Assembly: GCA_016206955.1 (NCBI GenBank)
Contig: JACQQO010000078.1
Span: 1-7,959, forward strand
Reading direction: 5' to 3'
DNA: 7,959 nt
From: Candidatus Omnitrophota bacterium
Lineage (GTDB): Bacteria; Omnitrophota; Omnitrophia; Omnitrophales; Danuiimicrobiaceae
The notes beneath the pieces were generated by a model that worked only from the letters and a program-made list of their open reading frames with translations, ran no database searches and had not been told where the DNA came from. This document shows, in pieces, positions 5,537 to 7,959 of the stretch; the first letter of the stretch is position 1, and each line of letters begins with the position of its first letter. The position numbers and the translations under genes were made by a program.

Positions 5537-6612
5537 TTACCAAAGAGCGCATTAAAGCCCTCGCGCAAGAAGTTGGTTTTCATACTTGTGGCATTGCCAT
5601 CCCAAAGCCTTTTCCTGAAGCCGAAGTTGCCCTCCGAGAATGGTCCTCTCAAGGAAAACATGGTGAGATGAAATACCTTGAAAATTATGAGGAGCGGAAG
5701 AATCAATTTTGGAAGAAATTTCCGGATGCAAAAAGTGTGATTGTCCTTGGAGTCAATTATTTTTCGAGGGACATTTCCTCCCCCCATCCTAGCCTTCCCC
5801 CACAGAGGGGGGAAGGAAAGGTAGTCGGCCGCGTAGCTCGATACGCATGGGGCGAGGATTATCACAAAGTCATTGCGAGGAAGTTCGATCTTTTAAAAGA
5901 GAAAATAAGAGCGGAAGCGGGATACGATGTTCAATTTGAATCGGCGGTCGATACCAAACCGATTTTGGAAAGGGCGCTTGCTCAGAGAGCAGGATTTGGA
6001 TTTATTGGAAAACAAACCCAACTTCTTTCGCTTCAATTTGGTCCCTGGCTTTTTCTCGCGGAACTCATCACGGATTTAGAGCTTGAGGCAGATGAACCGT
6101 TTCAAGGAAGTTGCGGAACCTGCCGCTTGTGCATTGATGAATGTCCCACTCAAGCGATCGAAGAGAGCGGCTATCTCGATGCCCGAAAATGCATCGCTTA
6201 TCTCACGATTGAACATAAAACCGAAATCCCAATCGAACTAAGGTCCAAAATTGGAAATTGGGTATTCGGTTGCGATGAATGCCTTACTGTTTGCCCTTAT
6301 ACAGCGAAACAAAAAGAAACCGATTGGCCGGAACTGACAGAAAAATCCGGTGTCGGTTCCCAAGTGGATCTTCTTAAATTATTTGAAATTAAAAGTAATC
6401 GTGAATACGAAGAAAAATTCCAAAAAAGCCCGATTTCCCGCGCAAATCGCAAGCAGCTTTTGAGGAATGCTTGTGTGGTTTTAGGCAATTTAGGTTCCGA
6501 GAAAGCATTGCCGACACTCAAGAAGGCGCTTAATGAGTCTTCGGCCTTGATTCGAGAGCATGCCCGATGGGCCATCGAGCAAATTCAAAATCTTATTTCA
6601 TCTAAAGCTTGA
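5533..6612 (+). CDS. queG: Epoxyqueuosine reductase QueG
   Basis: QueG is a cobalamin-dependent, two-[4Fe-4S] cytoplasmic enzyme that reduces epoxyqueuosine to queuosine in tRNA, the last step of that pathway. The 359-residue protein shows VARYAWGEDYHKV (101-113), AVDTKPILERALAQRAGFGFIGK (138-160) with the family's catalytic aspartate at D140, and GPWLFLAEL (170-178). Ferredoxin-like ligands are C194, C197, C200, C204 and C220, C247, C250, C254. A C-terminal HEAT-like segment (about 303-352) is typical of long QueG forms. The start is the ATG at 5533, overlapping the nth stop by four bases; an upstream in-frame TTG would overlap nth deeply. Residues 82-96 (SSPHPSLPPQRGEGK) look foreign and coincide with a GC-rich palindrome in the DNA, in a loop that varies in the family. 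No other queuosine gene is in the window. Confidence 0.93.
   Translation: MITKERIKALAQEVGFHTCGIAIPKPFPEAEVALREWSSQGKHGEMKYLENYEERKNQFWKKFPDAKSVIVLGVNYFSRDISSPHPSLPPQRGEGKVVGRVARYAWGEDYHKVIARKFDLLKEKIRAEAGYDVQFESAVDTKPILERALAQRAGFGFIGKQTQLLSLQFGPWLFLAELITDLELEADEPFQGSCGTCRLCIDECPTQAIEESGYLDARKCIAYLTIEHKTEIPIELRSKIGNWVFGCDECLTVCPYTAKQKETDWPELTEKSGVGSQVDLLKLFEIKSNREYEEKFQKSPISRANRKQLLRNACVVLGNLGSEKALPTLKKALNESSALIREHARWAIEQIQNLISSKA
5793..5816. repeat. GC-rich palindrome inside queG, REP-like
   Basis: CCTTCCCCC (5793-5801) pairs perfectly with GGGGGAAGG (5808-5816) around the loop ACAGAG. The flanks, CCTCCCCCC at 5777-5785 and a further GGAAAGG after the stem, extend the C-rich to G-rich symmetry imperfectly. 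It encodes Pro/Gly/Arg-rich residues of the kind PHPSLPPQRGEG, a peptide style that I recall from REP-type repeats read through as protein in other bacteria. Its arms are unrelated to the CCCAYCACCT elements. Confidence 0.5.
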
Positions 6613-6634
6613 GAAGCGCGTTTTTCTAAATGCT

Positions 6635-6640
6635 TATAAT
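6635..6640 (+). promoter_or_regulatory. Possible -10 box upstream of the repeat protein gene
   Basis: A perfect TATAAT lies 85 nt before the ATG at 6726, in the 113-bp gap after queG. The only -35-like hexamer, TTGAGA at 6609-6614, is 20 bp away, longer than ideal, and overlaps the queG stop. The gap also holds a single CCTGTCCCT (6659-6667), resembling the repeat at 1045. A promoter recognised by the downstream ECF sigma factor is possible, but no motif can be assigned. Confidence 0.3.
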
Positions 6641-6725
6641 TACTTGGGTTAGAGAGACCTGTCCCTGATAGACTAAACCTTGGATTGGCCTGCCGCGTCT
6701 AATGGGGTAAAGGAGGATTCAAAAC

Positions 6726-7724
6726 ATGAGACAACACATCAAAATCTTAATGTTGCTGGGAGGTTTGACTCTTGCGCTAAGTTCCTATGGTTGGGGTGAA
6801 GAGTCAGGTCGCAGCGAGAAAACTGTGAAAGAGGCAACGCTTAAACATCAGGCGGTGCTTGAAAGAGTACGGGGTCAGGTTCCCGAACAGGCACAACCCG
6901 GAATTGACAGAGCGATTGAAGCCTCGCGCCATGGGCACGAGACCGCAACGCGGGCAGTTCAAGGCAGGGTGGCCCGCCTCCGCACGCTTCGCGATGAAAA
7001 TCCAGAGGCATTCCGGGAAGAATTAAGGAAGCGTCAGGAGCAAACGCGGGAAAAACTCGAAAAACTCCGTGAAGAAAATCCAGAGAAATTTAAGGAACTG
7101 GTTCAGAAGAGACGCGAACATTTTCGGGAAAAACTCAAAAAACTCCGTGAAGAAAATCCTGAAAAGTTCAAGGAAATAACGGAAAGACGTCGCGAGCGGC
7201 TTGAACGTAGAGCTGAATATCTAAAGGAACATCGTCCTGAGCAGTATGAGGAGTTCATACAAAACCGCAAGGAGCGTTTTGAGCAATTCAAAAAGAACCA
7301 TCCTGAGCGTTTTGAAGAATTTATGAAGAATCATCCTCATTTCAGAGAGCGGCTTGCTCATGCGAATCGCGATCATGTCGAGGATATCCGTGACCGTCGA
7401 GAGGATATCCGCGACCGGCGTGAGGATATTCGAGACAAGCGGGAGGACATTCGGGACAGGCGTGAGGATATTTGGGATGCCAAGCATGATGGTGGAAAAT
7501 GGGATCGCTTGGAAGATATCCGCGATCGACGAGAAGATGTGAGAGATCGAAAAGAAGACGTTCGCGACAAACGCGAAGACAAATTCGATCGCCATGAAGA
7601 TAAAATTGACCATAGGGGGCCTGGAGGTCATAAAGCCGGAGTAGGACATGGCGGAGGCCATAAGCCCGGCGCTCATGGCGGCAGCGGTCCTCGTCACGGG
7701 GGAAGCCGGAACGCCGGAAGGTAA
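6726..7724 (+). CDS. Secreted, highly charged repeat protein with His/Gly-rich tail, function unknown
   Basis: I do not recognise this 332-residue protein as a named gene. It has a signal peptide (residues 1 to about 24, hydrophobic core ILMLLGGLTLAL), so it is probably periplasmic or exported. Residues 38-76 (AVLERVRGQVPEQAQPGIDRAIEASRHG at their core) resemble a motif I recall in uncharacterised secreted proteins, possibly DUF5667-like; this is unverified. Residues 88-190 are about four 26-residue units beginning LRxENPExF. Residues 219-297 are ten EDIRDRR-type heptads broken once by HDGGKWDRL. Residues 298-332 are rich in Gly and His, which could bind metal. The helical parts are strongly charged and would form a long single helix or coil. 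AAAGGAGG lies 9 nt before the ATG. The ECF sigma factor gene starts 2 bp after its stop, so this may be a stress- or metal-related partner of that regulator; this is inference. Confidence 0.7.
   Translation: MRQHIKILMLLGGLTLALSSYGWGEESGRSEKTVKEATLKHQAVLERVRGQVPEQAQPGIDRAIEASRHGHETATRAVQGRVARLRTLRDENPEAFREELRKRQEQTREKLEKLREENPEKFKELVQKRREHFREKLKKLREENPEKFKEITERRRERLERRAEYLKEHRPEQYEEFIQNRKERFEQFKKNHPERFEEFMKNHPHFRERLAHANRDHVEDIRDRREDIRDRREDIRDKREDIRDRREDIWDAKHDGGKWDRLEDIRDRREDVRDRKEDVRDKREDKFDRHEDKIDHRGPGGHKAGVGHGGGHKPGAHGGSGPRHGGSRNAGR
6987..7343 (+). repeat. 78-bp tandem repeats encoding LRxENPExF units
   Basis: Units start at codons 88, 114, 140 and 166, each 26 codons long (the last is shorter), followed by a half unit KNHPERFEEFMKNHPHF. 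DNA identity is high between units 2 and 3: the 35 bases from 7047 and from 7125 differ at one position, offset exactly 78. The fourth is diverged (LKEHRPEQYEEF). This gradient suggests recent internal duplication. Confidence 0.75.
7380..7616 (+). repeat. 21-bp tandem repeats encoding EDIRDRR heptads
   Basis: Five units run from codon 219 to 253 and five more from 263 to 297, separated by a nine-residue break. The protein repeat is strict while codons vary (cgt/cga/cgg/cgc for Arg, atc/att for Ile), so selection seems to keep the amino acids, and this is not a fresh slippage product. Charges alternate with an Asp-Arg pattern every 3-4 residues, which favours salt-bridged helix. It is coding and has no spacer structure, so it is not a CRISPR. 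Confidence 0.75.
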
Positions 7725-7726
7725 AG

Positions 7727-7959
7727 ATGGACATGGTGCAGTCGGATGAACTTTTAGTCCAGAAAGCACGCCAGGGCAATCGCGATGCCTTCGGCGTGCT
7801 CGTTTGCCGTTATCAAACTCAGGCGGTTTTAGTCGCGCACAGTGTTCTCAAGAATATGGAGCTTGCCAAAGATGCTTCGCAGAATGCATTTGCAAAAGCT
7901 TACTTTGGGCTCAGCAAATTCCGCCAAGACGCACAATTCAAGACGTGGCTTTTTAGGAT
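7727..7959 (+). CDS. ECF-type RNA polymerase sigma factor, 3' end cut by window
   Basis: The frame is open from ATG 7727 to the window edge, giving 77 residues of sigma70 region 2. It starts MDMVQSDELLVQKARQGNRDAFGVLVCRYQ, matching the DxxLVxxAxxGDxxAFxxLVxRY signature at the start of ECF factors. NMELAKDASQNAFAKAYFGL (48-67) matches the region 2.2 core that contacts the beta' subunit, and FRQDAQFKTWLFR (70-82 on a loose count) the FRGEAxFxTWLxR motif that ends region 2. The first ATG is preferred over ATG 7733 because GGAAGG lies 5 nt upstream. Two bases separate it from the stop of the repeat protein, so the two are co-transcribed and probably translationally coupled. Region 4 and any anti-sigma gene lie beyond the window. 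Confidence 0.88.
   Translation, partial: MDMVQSDELLVQKARQGNRDAFGVLVCRYQTQAVLVAHSVLKNMELAKDASQNAFAKAYFGLSKFRQDAQFKTWLFR

Noticed and set aside
5341..5865. A - strand reading frame of 174 residues across nth and queG
   Set aside because: It lies opposite two genes with intact catalytic motifs and shows no recognisable domain.
6648..6679. Imperfect GGTTAG/CTAAACC hairpin around CCTGTCCCT upstream of the repeat protein
   Set aside because: Pairing is short and bulged, with no T run and no clear repeat boundary, so it is not listed as a terminator or element.
7380..7616. CRISPR-like array from the 21-bp periodicity
   Set aside because: The repeats are back to back, vary at third codon positions and encode a strict amino acid heptad, so this is a coding tandem repeat.
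7221..7769. Long - strand reading frame opposite the repeat protein (182 residues)
   Set aside because: It mirrors the repetitive codons of the + strand gene, has no Shine-Dalgarno or family motif, and overlaps both the repeat protein and the sigma factor start.

Overview
The window reads as bacterial chromosome of moderate GC with closely packed genes. The kind of organism is an inference. A TIGR04073-like (exosortase-associated) secreted protein, a bacterial PolX with a PHP domain, and CCTGTCCCC-type and other palindromic repeats fit an uncultivated lineage in or near the PVC/Omnitrophota group. No marker gene here proves that.

Layout: (1) 1-436, the end of greA on the + strand. (2) 443-901, a small secreted TIGR04073-like protein on the - strand, convergent with greA, with a clear sigma70-type promoter at 975-1002. 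(3) 1017-1092, a hairpin plus direct repeats of CCTGTCCCCTTTTT that abut the stop codon of the next gene. (4) 2768-1091, a two-gene - strand unit: a SAM-dependent O-methyltransferase, then a zinc-type alcohol dehydrogenase/quinone reductase. (5) 2941-6612, a + strand unit of polX, nth and queG: a repair polymerase, endonuclease III and epoxyqueuosine reductase. (6) 6726 to the window end, a secreted, highly charged repeat protein followed 2 bp later by a truncated ECF sigma factor gene. No stretch longer than 300 bases lacks a gene. The two largest gaps are 902-1090 (promoter plus repeat) and 2769-2940 (one mobile element plus promoter parts).

The most interesting signal is a family of three small non-coding elements at 2783-2897, 3477-3558 and 4748-4852. 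Each has terminal inverted repeats starting CCCAYCACCT and is flanked by a perfect 5-bp direct repeat of form ATNAT (ATTAT, ATCAT, ATGAT). The interiors fold as contiguous hairpins inside the terminal stem. In the first and third copies this is a three-arm cloverleaf whose outer arms differ in sequence but keep pairing. This looks like a MITE-type element that duplicates a 5-bp target.

Each copy landed in a consequential place. One split an apparent -10 box in the O-methyltransferase/polX divergent promoter. One added 29 codons in frame to polX. One fell exactly on an ATGA stop/start overlap of polX and nth, so that both codons survive and the element now supplies the Shine-Dalgarno sequence of nth. 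Removing each element with one target copy restores a sensible ancestral arrangement. A different GC-rich palindrome lies in frame inside queG.
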